From positions 310,001 through 374,000 of the forward strand of contig NZ_MASN01000035.1 in assembly GCF_001861355.1 (NCBI RefSeq): a DNA stretch of 64,000 nt. The letters run 5' to 3'. The translations under genes were made by a program, and so were the position numbers. Below are positions 1 to 7,461 of this stretch, piece by piece. The stretch's first letter is position 1, and each line of letters starts with the position of its first letter. The notes under the pieces were generated by a model. It was not told the origin of the DNA and did no database searches. It worked only from the letters and a program-made list of their open reading frames with translations. The DNA is from Natrialba sp. SSL1 (GTDB lineage Archaea; Halobacteriota; Halobacteria; Halobacteriales; Natrialbaceae).

Positions 1-2044
1 TCTGGGTCTGGATGGAGACCAGGTCGAGTGCGGTGAACATCGTCTTCGAGACGTTGATCGGGTCCGTCGTGAATCGTTTCAGGACCTCGTCGACGGAGTC
101 CGCGTGGAACGTCGTGTAGGTGGTGTGACCCGTCGACATGACCTGGAACAGCGTTCGACCCTCCTCACCACGGATCTCACCCATCACGATGTAGTCTGGG
201 CGCTGTCGGAGCGCGGCTTCGAGCAGGTCGAACTCGTCGACGTCACCCTGCTCGTCGTCGGCGAACGACGGCCGGGTGACGCTCGCGATCCAGTTTCGCT
301 GTGGCAGTTCGACCTCGCGGGTGTCCTCGATGGAGACGATCTTCGCGCTGCTCGGGATGAACAGCGAAACCGCGTTCAGCGAGGTCGTCTTCCCGGACGC
401 GGTACCACCGGCGAAGATCAGGCTCTTGTGGTTCTCGATGGCGAGCCAGAGGAACGCCATCTCGTCCAAGCTGAAGGTGTTCCAGTTGATGAGGTCGATC
501 GGCGTGAACGGGACGTCCTTGAACTGACGGATGGTGTAGTTCGTCCCGTGATCGGAGACCTCCTGGCCGAGCGTGAGCTGGGCACGCGAGCCGTCGGGTA
601 GCGTCGCGTCCACCTGCGGCAGTCGTTTACTGATCCCCTTCCCGGATCGCTGGGCCAGTTTGACGACGAAATCGTCGAGTTCGTCCTCCCCGTGGTAGAT
701 GTTCGAGATGATCTGTTCGTACTCGGAGTGATAGACGAAGACCGGCGAGTTGTAGCCGTCGACGGAAATGTCCTCGACGTTGATGTCGTGTTTGATCCCG
801 TCGATCCGCTCGTAGCCGATAAAGTTGCGCTTGAGGAAGTAGAGGAGCTTCTCGACCTGATACTCGTTCAGCGTGTCGGGATCCTCCGCGAGGATGATCG
901 GCTCCGGGCGTACCTCGATTCCCTCGAGTTGGGCCGGTCCGTCGTCCTCGTCGGCTTCGTCCTCGTCGTCCAGCAGCGTCTGAATCGTTTCGATGATTCC
1001 CGCTTTGTTGCTCCCCGAGGTTTTCTCGAAGAGGTCATACCGCTTTAACAGCTGGCGCGTCTCGTCCTCGATAACGATCCGTCGGCCGTCCTCGTCCGCT
1101 TTCTCCTTGACGCCGTCGTCCGAGTACTTGATCGCCTTCCTGAGTTTGCCCGAGAGAAAGTCCTGCAACTCGAGTTCGATCTCGTTCAGGTGCGGTTCGA
1201 CCATGTAGTACTTCTTCTCGTTTTCCTTCTCGGAGTGGAAGATGACGACGAAGGCGTAGGGTTTGTTCACCCAGTAGCGCTCGATTTCGCGGAAATGGGT
1301 CTTCTTCTCCATCGGGACCGTCTTCTCGAGGTCGTAGCGGTTGCTGACGGTCGTGTTCCCGTCTGCGGTGGAGAAGAACTCGTCCTCGTCGATGTCGTCC
1401 TGAATGTTGACCGTCCGCTCCTCGACGACGTCGTCGAGTTCCATCGCGATGTCGTCGGCGATCGAGAGGCGGTCCTCGAGTGTGTCCGGATCGAAGCCGA
1501 GGGCCTCCTCCTCATCGTGGCGAACGATCTCGCCGTCGCTATCGCGCGGACGAGTGCCGTCGTCTTCGTAGTAATACTCCCACTTGTAGTGCTCCCAGGT
1601 CCAGACGTCCTTGACGACCGGCGTCGTCTCCGGGTCGACGTACTCGAGGAACGGCTCCTCGAGTGCGTCGTAGTTCGACCCGGCCATCGGAATGACTCGG
1701 TCCCGGAGGTCGTCCGGCGTGTAGCCGAGATACGGTTCGGGGTCGAACGAGACGTCCACGAAGTCCGTATCCGTCGGCACCGCCGGTTCAGGTTCCTCGT
1801 CGGTGTCGAGTCCGAGCTGGTCCGTGGTCTCGTCGTCGCGTTCGAGGCCCGAATACACCGTTTCGACCTCGTCCCTGTACCCATACTCCTCCATAAAATC
1901 CGCCCACGTATACTCGCCGACACGGACGCCGGATCCCGAACCGGCGTCCGACTCGTGGGAGCCTGCATCCCCCGACCCAGATGCCGACGCCTCACCCGTC
2001 GACGCGCCATCAGCATCCGGTTGGTCGGCTTCGTCAATAGCCAT
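1..2044 (-). CDS. Type II/IV secretion system (pilus/archaellum) ATPase, 3' end cut by window edge
   Basis: The minus strand is open from the ATG at 2044 to the window edge, about 681 codons, so the C-terminus is missing. The protein starts with a Ser/Gly/Asp-rich acidic tail (about 35 residues) and then a long charged N-terminal domain. A RecA-like ATPase core follows: the Walker A motif GGTASGKTT lies at about 384-410, and an Asp-box/His-box region (VMGEIRGEEG, STGHTTYTTFHADS) lies at about 110-250. These features belong to the GspE/PilB/FlaI/VirB11 superfamily, hexameric cytoplasmic ATPases that drive pilin or archaellin assembly together with a PilC-type membrane protein. The N-terminal architecture fits haloarchaeal PilB3-like ATPases better than the shorter FlaI, but this is inferred. 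A membrane partner such as pilC would be expected downstream (left of the window). Confidence 0.9.
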   Translation of the reverse strand, partial: MAIDEADQPDADGASTGEASASGSGDAGSHESDAGSGSGVRVGEYTWADFMEEYGYRDEVETVYSGLERDDETTDQLGLDTDEEPEPAVPTDTDFVDVSFDPEPYLGYTPDDLRDRVIPMAGSNYDALEEPFLEYVDPETTPVVKDVWTWEHYKWEYYYEDDGTRPRDSDGEIVRHDEEEALGFDPDTLEDRLSIADDIAMELDDVVEERTVNIQDDIDEDEFFSTADGNTTVSNRYDLEKTVPMEKKTHFREIERYWVNKPYAFVVIFHSEKENEKKYYMVEPHLNEIELELQDFLSGKLRKAIKYSDDGVKEKADEDGRRIVIEDETRQLLKRYDLFEKTSGSNKAGIIETIQTLLDDEDEADEDDGPAQLEGIEVRPEPIILAEDPDTLNEYQVEKLLYFLKRNFIGYERIDGIKHDINVEDISVDGYNSPVFVYHSEYEQIISNIYHGEDELDDFVVKLAQRSGKGISKRLPQVDATLPDGSRAQLTLGQEVSDHGTNYTIRQFKDVPFTPIDLINWNTFSLDEMAFLWLAIENHKSLIFAGGTASGKTTSLNAVSLFIPSSAKIVSIEDTREVELPQRNWIASVTRPSFADDEQGDVDEFDLLEAALRQRPDYIVMGEIRGEEGRTLFQVMSTGHTTYTTFHADSVDEVLKRFTTDPINVSKTMFTALDLVSIQTQ

Positions 2045-2284
2045 TACACCGTCCCTCTCAGTCACCCTTCAAAAAATTCATCCGCTCATTACCATATCTG
2101 ATAACTCGGAAAGTCAGTTCATCGACACGTGCTGCCGTCTGGTGGTCTGGTGGCACGTACCGTGACTACTGATAGCGGTTCATATTCGAAAGCAGACAGA
2201 TCAGACAGTCCGACGGGTCCTGGGTTCCACCCACTGCCGAGCGTACGTTAATGTGGCTGCCACACGGTGCGTTTACTCGCTACG

Positions 2285-3073
2285 ATGAGCACGACTCCGA
2301 CGACGCCACCGACTGCGTTCACACTCGAGGACACGGTTGCACTGGTCACCGGCGGCGGTCGCGGCATCGGCCGCGCGATCACCTGCGAACTCGCAGCCGC
2401 CGGCGCTACCGTCGTTCCCGTCGCCCGCTCGACCGACGAACTCGAGTCGGTCGTCGCCGAGATCGAAGCCGACGGCGGTGAGGCGCTTGCGGTCCCGGCG
2501 GACGTTACGGACCCGGATGCCGTCGCGGACGCGATCGACCGCACCGTCGAAGAGTTCGGTAGCCTCGACGCCGTCGTCAACAACGCCGGCTTCAACCCGG
2601 ACGATGCGCTCGGTCGGCCGGAAGACGTCGCGACCGAGCACTTCGACCGAACGCTCGCGGTCAATCTCAGCGGTGCCTACGAGGTGACGACCGCAGCAGC
2701 GCAACACCTCCACGACAACGGCGGCGGCGCTGTCGTCAACGTCGCCAGCGTCGGCGGACTGGTCGGCCTCCCGCGCCAACACCCCTACGTCGCCTCCAAA
2801 CACGGCCTCGTCGGCCTCACCAAGAGCGTCGCGCTCGACTGGGCACCCGACGTCCGGGTGAATGCTGTTGCACCGGGGTACGTCTCGACCGAGCTAACCG
2901 AGGAACTCGAGTCCAACGACCGACTCCGTCAGTCGATTCTCGATCGGACGCCACTCGAGCGCTTTGCAGAGCCAGCCGAGATCGCCGGGCCGGTGGTGTT
3001 TCTGGCGAGCGACGCGGCGAGCTACGTGACTGGGTCGTGTCTGGCGGTCGACGGCGGGTGGACGGCTCGGTGA
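2285..3073 (+). CDS. Short-chain dehydrogenase/reductase (FabG-like)
   Basis: This 262-residue protein has the classical SDR fold. It shows the N-terminal NAD(P)-binding motif GGGRGIG (about residues 22-28), the NNAG motif, the catalytic Ser in VNVASVGG, the YVASK catalytic Tyr/Lys pair and a C-terminal segment ending in VTGSCLAVDGGW. This layout is typical of 3-oxoacyl-ACP reductase-like SDRs that reduce a 3-keto group or oxidise a secondary alcohol; the substrate cannot be read from sequence. The ATG at 2285 is preferred over the upstream in-frame GTG at 2267, because it puts the Rossmann beta-strand at the usual distance from the start. It stands alone, divergent from the pilus ATPase, and is followed by the tRNA region. 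Confidence 0.9.
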   Translation: MSTTPTTPPTAFTLEDTVALVTGGGRGIGRAITCELAAAGATVVPVARSTDELESVVAEIEADGGEALAVPADVTDPDAVADAIDRTVEEFGSLDAVVNNAGFNPDDALGRPEDVATEHFDRTLAVNLSGAYEVTTAAAQHLHDNGGGAVVNVASVGGLVGLPRQHPYVASKHGLVGLTKSVALDWAPDVRVNAVAPGYVSTELTEELESNDRLRQSILDRTPLERFAEPAEIAGPVVFLASDAASYVTGSCLAVDGGWTAR

Positions 3074-3241
3074 CGGTCTCGTGCGCGAAGTAGACGGCCA
3101 GAAGTAGTACGACAACTCACGACCGGGGCAGACAGCAACCAAAAACGAATCGGAAATTGGGGTGTACTCGAGTCCCGGTTTGCCGGGCGGCACTGCTGTC
3201 GTTGCTGTTGAAGTGATGCGTACGAGACGTAATACGTGGGT

Positions 3242-3331
3242 GAGAGAAGACGCAGCGGGATTTGAACAACGCGAAGACGTGCTCGCTCCGCTGTGTGCGT
3301 CTTCTCTCGTTCGAATCCCGTGCCCGTTCGC
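3242..3331. repeat. Nested inverted repeats carrying tRNA T-arm-like ends
   Basis: A perfect 13-bp inverted repeat (GAGAGAAGACGCA at 3242-3254, TGCGTCTTCTCTC at 3296-3308) encloses a 41-bp core. Overlapping it, CGGGATTTGAAC (3256-3267) and GTTCGAATCCCG (3309-3320) form a second inverted pair that looks like the T-arm of a tRNA. The segment 3309-3331 is also a near-perfect inverted copy of 3350-3375, the 3' end of the adjacent tRNA-Arg. This looks like debris of tRNA-targeted recombination or a small palindromic element. No integrase gene is visible in the window. Confidence 0.7.
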
Positions 3332-3354
3332 TCGTCGCGTCCGCTCCGTGCGAA

Positions 3355-3427
3355 CGGGCGTGGCGGGATTCGAACCCACGATCAGAAGGTTAGGAACCTT
3401 CTGCCCTCTCCGCTAGGCCACACGCCC
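3355..3427 (-). tRNA. tRNA-Arg (anticodon CCT)
   Basis: The minus strand folds as a complete cloverleaf of 73 nt including the discriminator base G. The acceptor stem pairs GGGCGTG (from 3421-3427) with CACGCCC (from 3356-3362). The D arm includes TGGCCTAGC, and the anticodon stem GAAGG/CCTTC encloses the loop TTCCTAA with anticodon CCT. The T arm contains GTTCGAATC. CCA is not encoded. No intron is visible. Confidence 0.93.
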
Positions 3428-3439
3428 CGGGAAAAACCG

Positions 3440-3745
3440 TTAGTTCGTGCTCGTTTCCGTTTCGGTCTCGGTCTCGTCCTCTTCGGACGTCACCGGTTCG
3501 GTGTCGACGAACTCGTCGTCTTCCTCGTCGAGGTCGCCCTCGAAGTCCCCGTCGCGCATCTCCTCGAGTTCTGTTTCGACCTTTTCACGCCCCTTCTGGA
3601 ACTCGCCCATGGCCTCGCCGGTCGACCGTGCCAGCTTCGGGATCTTGTTCGCCCCGAACAGCAGAATGGCGATGAAAAGGATGATCAATAGTTCCGGACC
3701 CCCGGGTGCACCAGGGATGAACAGCGGTGCGATTTCGACTACCAT
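3440..3745 (-). CDS. tatA: Sec-independent protein translocase TatA/B
   Basis: This 101-residue protein has a short N-terminal transmembrane helix (about residues 15-30, PELLIILFIAILLFG), the FG hinge (LLFGANKIPKLA) and an amphipathic helix (ARSTGEAMGEFQKGREKVE). It ends in a very acidic Glu/Asp/Thr-rich tail. This is the TatA layout: the subunit that forms the translocation pore for folded, twin-arginine-tagged proteins, the main export route in haloarchaea. Tat-type signals appear in this window on the solute-binding protein at 55050 and the lipoprotein at 32879. The ATG at 3745 is preferred over an upstream in-frame TTG at 3772, since it places a TATA-like element about 30 bases upstream. 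A minus-strand T-run (3432-3436) follows the stop. Confidence 0.93.
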   Translation of the reverse strand: MVVEIAPLFIPGAPGGPELLIILFIAILLFGANKIPKLARSTGEAMGEFQKGREKVETELEEMRDGDFEGDLDEEDDEFVDTEPVTSEEDETETETETSTN

Positions 3746-3770
3746 CTCTATGCGTGGCTTACCCGCTGGC

Positions 3771-3780
3771 AATTATAACC
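3771..3780 (-). promoter_or_regulatory. TATA-like box of tatA
   Basis: The minus strand reads GGTTATAATT, 26-35 bases upstream of the tatA ATG, with no Shine-Dalgarno site. This fits a leaderless transcript. Confidence 0.55.
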
Positions 3781-4086
3781 TTTTTGGACCGCTCAGTTAC
3801 CGAAGTGCGGACGACAGTTCACGTACCGGATGCATTCGTCCACGGGAGTGATTGTGATATTTCGCCGACAGCAGCCCGTTCCGTGCTGTATGCTTCCAGT
3901 ACGAGTTCTCATTCGAGACGGATCTGGGGTCGGCCGAGCGTAACAGGTTGCGAATCGTGTCTATCGTCGCTCGGTGACGGTGGAGGCCGCGGTGGGTCGT
4001 CGAGTCTGTATCGGGGCGACGATACCTCGGCAGCAACCCACCCATGGCTGGAATACACTTACCATACGACACGAGAGAATCTATCC
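3781..4086. other. Intergenic region between divergent tatA and acyl-CoA dehydrogenase
   Basis: About 300 bases lie upstream of both genes. Reading frames run through it, but none has a family signature or haloarchaeal coding bias, and the apparent in-frame extension upstream of the dehydrogenase does not resemble that family. No RNA gene or repeat was recognised. Confidence 0.5.
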
Positions 4087-5262
4087 ATGGACTTCGATCT
4101 CACAGACGAACAGCAACTCATCCGCTCGGAGATTCGCGACCTCTGTGCCGAGTTCGGCGACGACTACTGGCGCGAGCGCGACCTGAACCACGAGTACCCC
4201 GAGTCGTTCTTCGAGACCTTTGCGGAACACGGCTGGTGTGGGCTAACGATTCCCGAAGCGTACGGCGGCCAGGGATATGGGGTTCAGGAAGCCGCGCTGG
4301 TCCAGCAGGAAATCGCACGCTCGGGCGCTGCGATGGCCGGCACGTCGATCACCGCCCACCACACGTTTAGCTCCGAACCGCTCGTCGCGTTCGGCGACGA
4401 GGCGCACAAGGAGCGCTACCTCCCGACAATCGCGGCCGGCGACGTGCAGGTCTGTACCGGCGTCACCGAACCGAACGCGGGAACGGACACCTCGCGGATC
4501 GAGACGACCGCCGAACGCGACGATGAGGCAGGCGTCTACAGCGTCTCCGGGCAGAAAATCTGGACCTCGAAGGCACAGGAGGCCGACGTGATCATGCTAC
4601 TCGCCCGAACGAAGCCGCGAGAAGAAGCCGACCGCTTCGGCGGTCTCACGCTCTTCTTCACCGAGTTCGACCGCGATACGGCGAGCATTGAGGTCACTGA
4701 AATCCCGAAAGCCGGCCGCGGTGCCTCCGACTCGAACGAAGTCTGGTTCGACGAGTTCGAGATCCCCATCGAGGACCGCATCGGCGAGGAGGGCAAGGGT
4801 TTTCGCTACCTGCTGCGGTTCGCGAATACAGAACGAATCGCCCTCGCCGCGAACGCCGTCGGCATCGGCCAGGTCGCACTCGAGAAGGCCGCGGCCTACG
4901 CGGACGATCGCGTCGTCTTCGGGAACGAAATCGGGAGCTATCAGGGCATCCAGCACCCGCTCGCGGACTCGTGGTCGAAACTGGAACAGGACGAGTTGAT
5001 GGTCCGCAAGGCGGCCTGGCTCTACGACAACGACCGCGACTGCGGCGCGGAGGCGAACGCGGTGAAACTCCGGGCGAGCGAGGACGCACTCGAGGCCTGC
5101 GAGCGCGCGGTTCGCGTCCACGGCGGGATGGGCTACGCGAGCGAATACGACGTAGAGCGCTACTGGCGCGAGACGATGATCAACGTCATCGCGCCGATTT
5201 CGAACGAGATGGTGAAGAACTACATCGCGGAGCACGTGCTTGGGTTGCCGAAGTCCTACTGA
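4087..5262 (+). CDS. Acyl-CoA dehydrogenase family protein
   Basis: This 391-residue FAD enzyme oxidises an acyl-CoA to the trans-2-enoyl-CoA, passing electrons to ETF. It begins MDFDLTDEQQLIRSEIRD, the usual N-terminal helix of the family. The FAD/substrate motif VCTGVTEPNAGTDTSR (about residues 118-135) and the C-terminal VHGGMGYASEYDVERYWRE are visible. The segment that carries the catalytic Glu as YEGTSE in short-chain enzymes is replaced by NVIAPISNEM. The base may therefore lie elsewhere, as in some long-chain or isovaleryl enzymes, or the activity may differ. The ATG at 4087 gives the family's usual N-terminus; the longer open frame upstream has no similarity. It is not next to other beta-oxidation genes. 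Confidence 0.92.
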   Translation: MDFDLTDEQQLIRSEIRDLCAEFGDDYWRERDLNHEYPESFFETFAEHGWCGLTIPEAYGGQGYGVQEAALVQQEIARSGAAMAGTSITAHHTFSSEPLVAFGDEAHKERYLPTIAAGDVQVCTGVTEPNAGTDTSRIETTAERDDEAGVYSVSGQKIWTSKAQEADVIMLLARTKPREEADRFGGLTLFFTEFDRDTASIEVTEIPKAGRGASDSNEVWFDEFEIPIEDRIGEEGKGFRYLLRFANTERIALAANAVGIGQVALEKAAAYADDRVVFGNEIGSYQGIQHPLADSWSKLEQDELMVRKAAWLYDNDRDCGAEANAVKLRASEDALEACERAVRVHGGMGYASEYDVERYWRETMINVIAPISNEMVKNYIAEHVLGLPKSY

Positions 5263-5343
5263 CTCCTCCTGTGTCGGAACCTGCGACATTACCCGACGAC
5301 GACTGATCCGCGAACGAAACTGTCTTTCCCGCTTGGACGTAAG

Positions 5344-5832
5344 ATGCAGGCGATGCCAGCAACTGGCGATTCCGCACCCGACTTCACGGCACCGCTCGCA
5401 AACGGCGACGTCGACGAGTTCAGCCTCTCGGACGCGCTCTCCGAGGATGCACCGGTCGTCCTCGCGTTCTTCCCTGCCGCGTTCACCGGCGTCTGCACCG
5501 ACGAGATGTGCACGTTTCAGGACCGCCTCGCCGCGTTCGAGGACGTCGACGCGACGGTCTACGGCGTCAGCCGCGACTCGCCGTTCACGCTCAACGAGTT
5601 CCGCGACCAGAACGACCTCGACTTCGGCCTGATCAGCGACTTCAACAAGGAGATCATCGAGGCCTACGACGTCGAGATGGACTTCGAGGACCTCGGTGTC
5701 TACGGCGTCGCCAAGCGCTCCGTGTTCGTCGTCGATTCCGACGGCGAAATTACGTACTCGTGGGTCAGCGACGACCCTGGCGTCGAGCCAGAGTACGCAG
5801 AGGTCGAGGACGCGGTCGAAGCGGCAGCGTAA
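5344..5832 (+). CDS. Peroxiredoxin (AhpC/TSA family)
   Basis: This 162-residue thioredoxin-fold peroxidase reduces hydrogen peroxide and organic hydroperoxides. The peroxidatic cysteine is Cys51 in FPAAFTGVCTDEMC, the Thr-x-x-Cys signature, with Cys56 close by as a possible resolving residue. The C-terminal region (VAKRSVFVVDSDGEITYSWV) matches the AhpE/Bcp-like group. An internal ATG at 5353 is an alternative start, giving MPATGDSAPDF, close to common family N-termini. Reductant is likely a thioredoxin or gamma-glutamylcysteine system; neither is in the window. A T6 run at 5883-5888 may terminate its transcript or act as the next gene's promoter. Confidence 0.93.
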   Translation: MQAMPATGDSAPDFTAPLANGDVDEFSLSDALSEDAPVVLAFFPAAFTGVCTDEMCTFQDRLAAFEDVDATVYGVSRDSPFTLNEFRDQNDLDFGLISDFNKEIIEAYDVEMDFEDLGVYGVAKRSVFVVDSDGEITYSWVSDDPGVEPEYAEVEDAVEAAA

Positions 5833-5882
5833 GGAGTTCGAACCGACGGTCCGTTTCACCACGCCGGCTCCCGGCGCAGCGC

Positions 5883-5890
5883 TTTTTTAG
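5883..5890 (+). promoter_or_regulatory. T-rich element: terminator of peroxiredoxin and/or TATA box of the HD gene
   Basis: TTTTTTAG lies 50 bases after the peroxiredoxin stop and 22-29 bases before the ATG of the HD-domain gene. The position suits either a U-rich archaeal terminator or a TATA-like promoter. Confidence 0.4.
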
Positions 5891-5911
5891 CCCGCACCCG
5901 ACGTGAACGGT

Positions 5912-6787
5912 ATGACTGATGCTCCGAGTCAGGACAGTGACGAGAGCCACGAGAACGGTGCCGGCACCGGCAGCGATACCGACACCGGAAACGACAACGG
6001 CAGTCGAATCTACAACCCCGACGGCGACCACAACTTTCCAGACGAAAAACTGAACGCCGTACTCGAGTACATCGACGCTGACGAGGAGATTCAGACCTAT
6101 CTCGAGGCCCAGAACGTCAACGCTGTCGACCGGATGCGCTACAACGATCACGGCGAGAAGCACATCGAGATCGTTCGCAACCGGGCGCTCTGTCTGTACG
6201 ATCTGTTGAAGGCGGGGAACGTCGATTTCAACGGTGCGCGCCAGCAGGGACTCGCCGAGGAGGACGAGTCGGTGATCATCGCGCTCGCGGCGACGCTGCA
6301 CGACGTGGGCCACGTGGTCCACCGCGACGAGCACGTCTACTATTCGATTCCCCTCGCTGCGGACATTCTCGACCGCGTGTTGCCGGACTTCTACGATCTC
6401 GCTGATCAGGTCCGCGTCAAAGGTGAAGTGCTCCACGCAATTCTCTGTCACCACACGGCCGAGACGCCGCTGACGACCGAGGCCGGCGTCATCCGCGTCT
6501 CCGACGCACTGGATATGGAAAGCGGGCGCTCGCGCATTCCCTACGAGCACGGCGGTCGCGGGATCAACACGCTCTCGAGTCAGGCGATCAAACGCGTCTC
6601 GCTCTACGAGGGAGAGAGCAGTCCCGTAATGGTCGAAATTGCGATGACCAACGCCGCGGGTGTCTACCAGGTGGACAACCTGCTAAAGGCGAAGCTTCGC
6701 GATTCGGGACTCGAGGATCACGTTCGGATCGTCGCGGTCAATACGAACGAGAATCACGAGCAGTTGGTCGAACGGATCGAGCTGTAG
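5912..6787 (+). CDS. HD-domain metal-dependent phosphohydrolase
   Basis: This 291-residue protein has a Ser/Asp/Gly-rich N-terminal tail of about 35 residues and then an HD domain. Metal ligands are visible: GEKHIEIV (first His), the HD pair in ALAATLHDVGHVVHR (about residues 126-140) and a distal Asp in VIRVSDALDMESGRSR. The family hydrolyses phosphate esters such as nucleotides or nucleic-acid ends; the substrate is unknown. The archaeal sub-group with a C-terminal alpha/beta domain after the HD core is conserved but uncharacterised as far as can be told here. The ATG at 5912 is preferred to the GTG at 5903, because a T-rich box lies 22-29 bases upstream. Confidence 0.85.
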   Translation: MTDAPSQDSDESHENGAGTGSDTDTGNDNGSRIYNPDGDHNFPDEKLNAVLEYIDADEEIQTYLEAQNVNAVDRMRYNDHGEKHIEIVRNRALCLYDLLKAGNVDFNGARQQGLAEEDESVIIALAATLHDVGHVVHRDEHVYYSIPLAADILDRVLPDFYDLADQVRVKGEVLHAILCHHTAETPLTTEAGVIRVSDALDMESGRSRIPYEHGGRGINTLSSQAIKRVSLYEGESSPVMVEIAMTNAAGVYQVDNLLKAKLRDSGLEDHVRIVAVNTNENHEQLVERIEL

Positions 6788-6800
6788 GCGCTGTCGCTGC

Positions 6801-7025
6801 TCAGGAGAGTCGATACCGTCCGTCGACACGCTCGACGTAGCCCTGTTTTCGAAGCGTCCGAACGATCGAAAGCACCGTTCCCTTGTTGATTCCGAGCGCA
6901 CCGCAGAGATCGTCCGCCGTCGAGTCCGGCCAGACGTGCAGATAGAGGTAGACGACCTTTGCCTGCGCCGAGTCGAACTCGTCGGGAACCGTGACATCCG
7001 TCTGTGACTGTCCGTCGAGTTGCAT
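6801..7025 (-). CDS. Small winged helix-turn-helix DNA-binding protein
   Basis: This 74-residue protein is essentially one winged-helix domain: AQAKVVYLYLHVWPDSTADDLCGALGINKGTVLSIVRTLRKQGYVERVDGRYRLS gives helix-turn-helix and wing in the usual order (quoted in part: TADDLCGALGINKGTVLSIV). It resembles the DNA-binding part of TrmB- or MarR-like regulators without an effector domain. It sits tail-to-tail with the HD-domain gene (14-bp gap) and is divergent from the XapX gene, so control of the XapX gene or of itself is plausible but inferred. Confidence 0.8.
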   Translation of the reverse strand: MQLDGQSQTDVTVPDEFDSAQAKVVYLYLHVWPDSTADDLCGALGINKGTVLSIVRTLRKQGYVERVDGRYRLS

Positions 7026-7180
7026 ACGACAGACTGCTATCTTCGACGATATTAAAACTGAGTATCGTCAACTGTCGAAATACGAAGGCCGGAACGCGGT
7101 GCGTTCGAACCAGATGGTACTCGAGTGGCGGTGTCGATTCGAGTCAGCGTTCTTTTGGCGCTGCCCGCATTCACACCGAT

Positions 7181-7375
7181 ATGGACCTGCAGCTCATCGT
7201 CTTGGGACTGCTGACCGGCGCACTCACCGGCGCGTTCTTCGCGCTCGTCGACGTACCAATTCCGGCACCGCCTGAACTCCCCGGTCTCATGGGAATCGTG
7301 GGGCTCTTTCTGGGCTACAAACTCGTACAGGCGGCCGGATTGAGCCTCGATGTTCTGGATTCGCTCGGGTTCTGA
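7181..7375 (+). CDS. XapX domain small membrane protein
   Basis: This 64-residue hydrophobic protein has two predicted membrane helices (LIVLGLLTGALTGAFFALV and LMGIVGLFLGYKLVQAAG) joined by the proline-rich loop PIPAPPELPG, which is the hallmark of the XapX family. The family is named after a small protein in the xanthosine phosphorylase region of E. coli; its role is unknown. The ATG at 7181 matches the family's short length, and longer upstream extensions are not supported. Confidence 0.85.
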   Translation: MDLQLIVLGLLTGALTGAFFALVDVPIPAPPELPGLMGIVGLFLGYKLVQAAGLSLDVLDSLGF

Positions 7376-7461
7376 CGATAGTCACGTCGACTGTCGAATA
7401 CCCTGTTCGTCAAAACGAGCGGCCGGTTCGATCGTACCGGATAACTGTTGCCGTCCTCGAT

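Noticed and set aside
3997-4086. In-frame N-terminal extension of the acyl-CoA dehydrogenase to 3727
   Set aside because: The extra residues are low in acidic residues and absent from the family; the ATG at 4087 gives the standard N-terminus.
4597-5862. Long minus-strand open frame opposite the acyl-CoA dehydrogenase and peroxiredoxin
   Set aside because: High-GC haloarchaeal genes often leave their antisense frame open. It covers two real genes on the other strand and has no family motifs.
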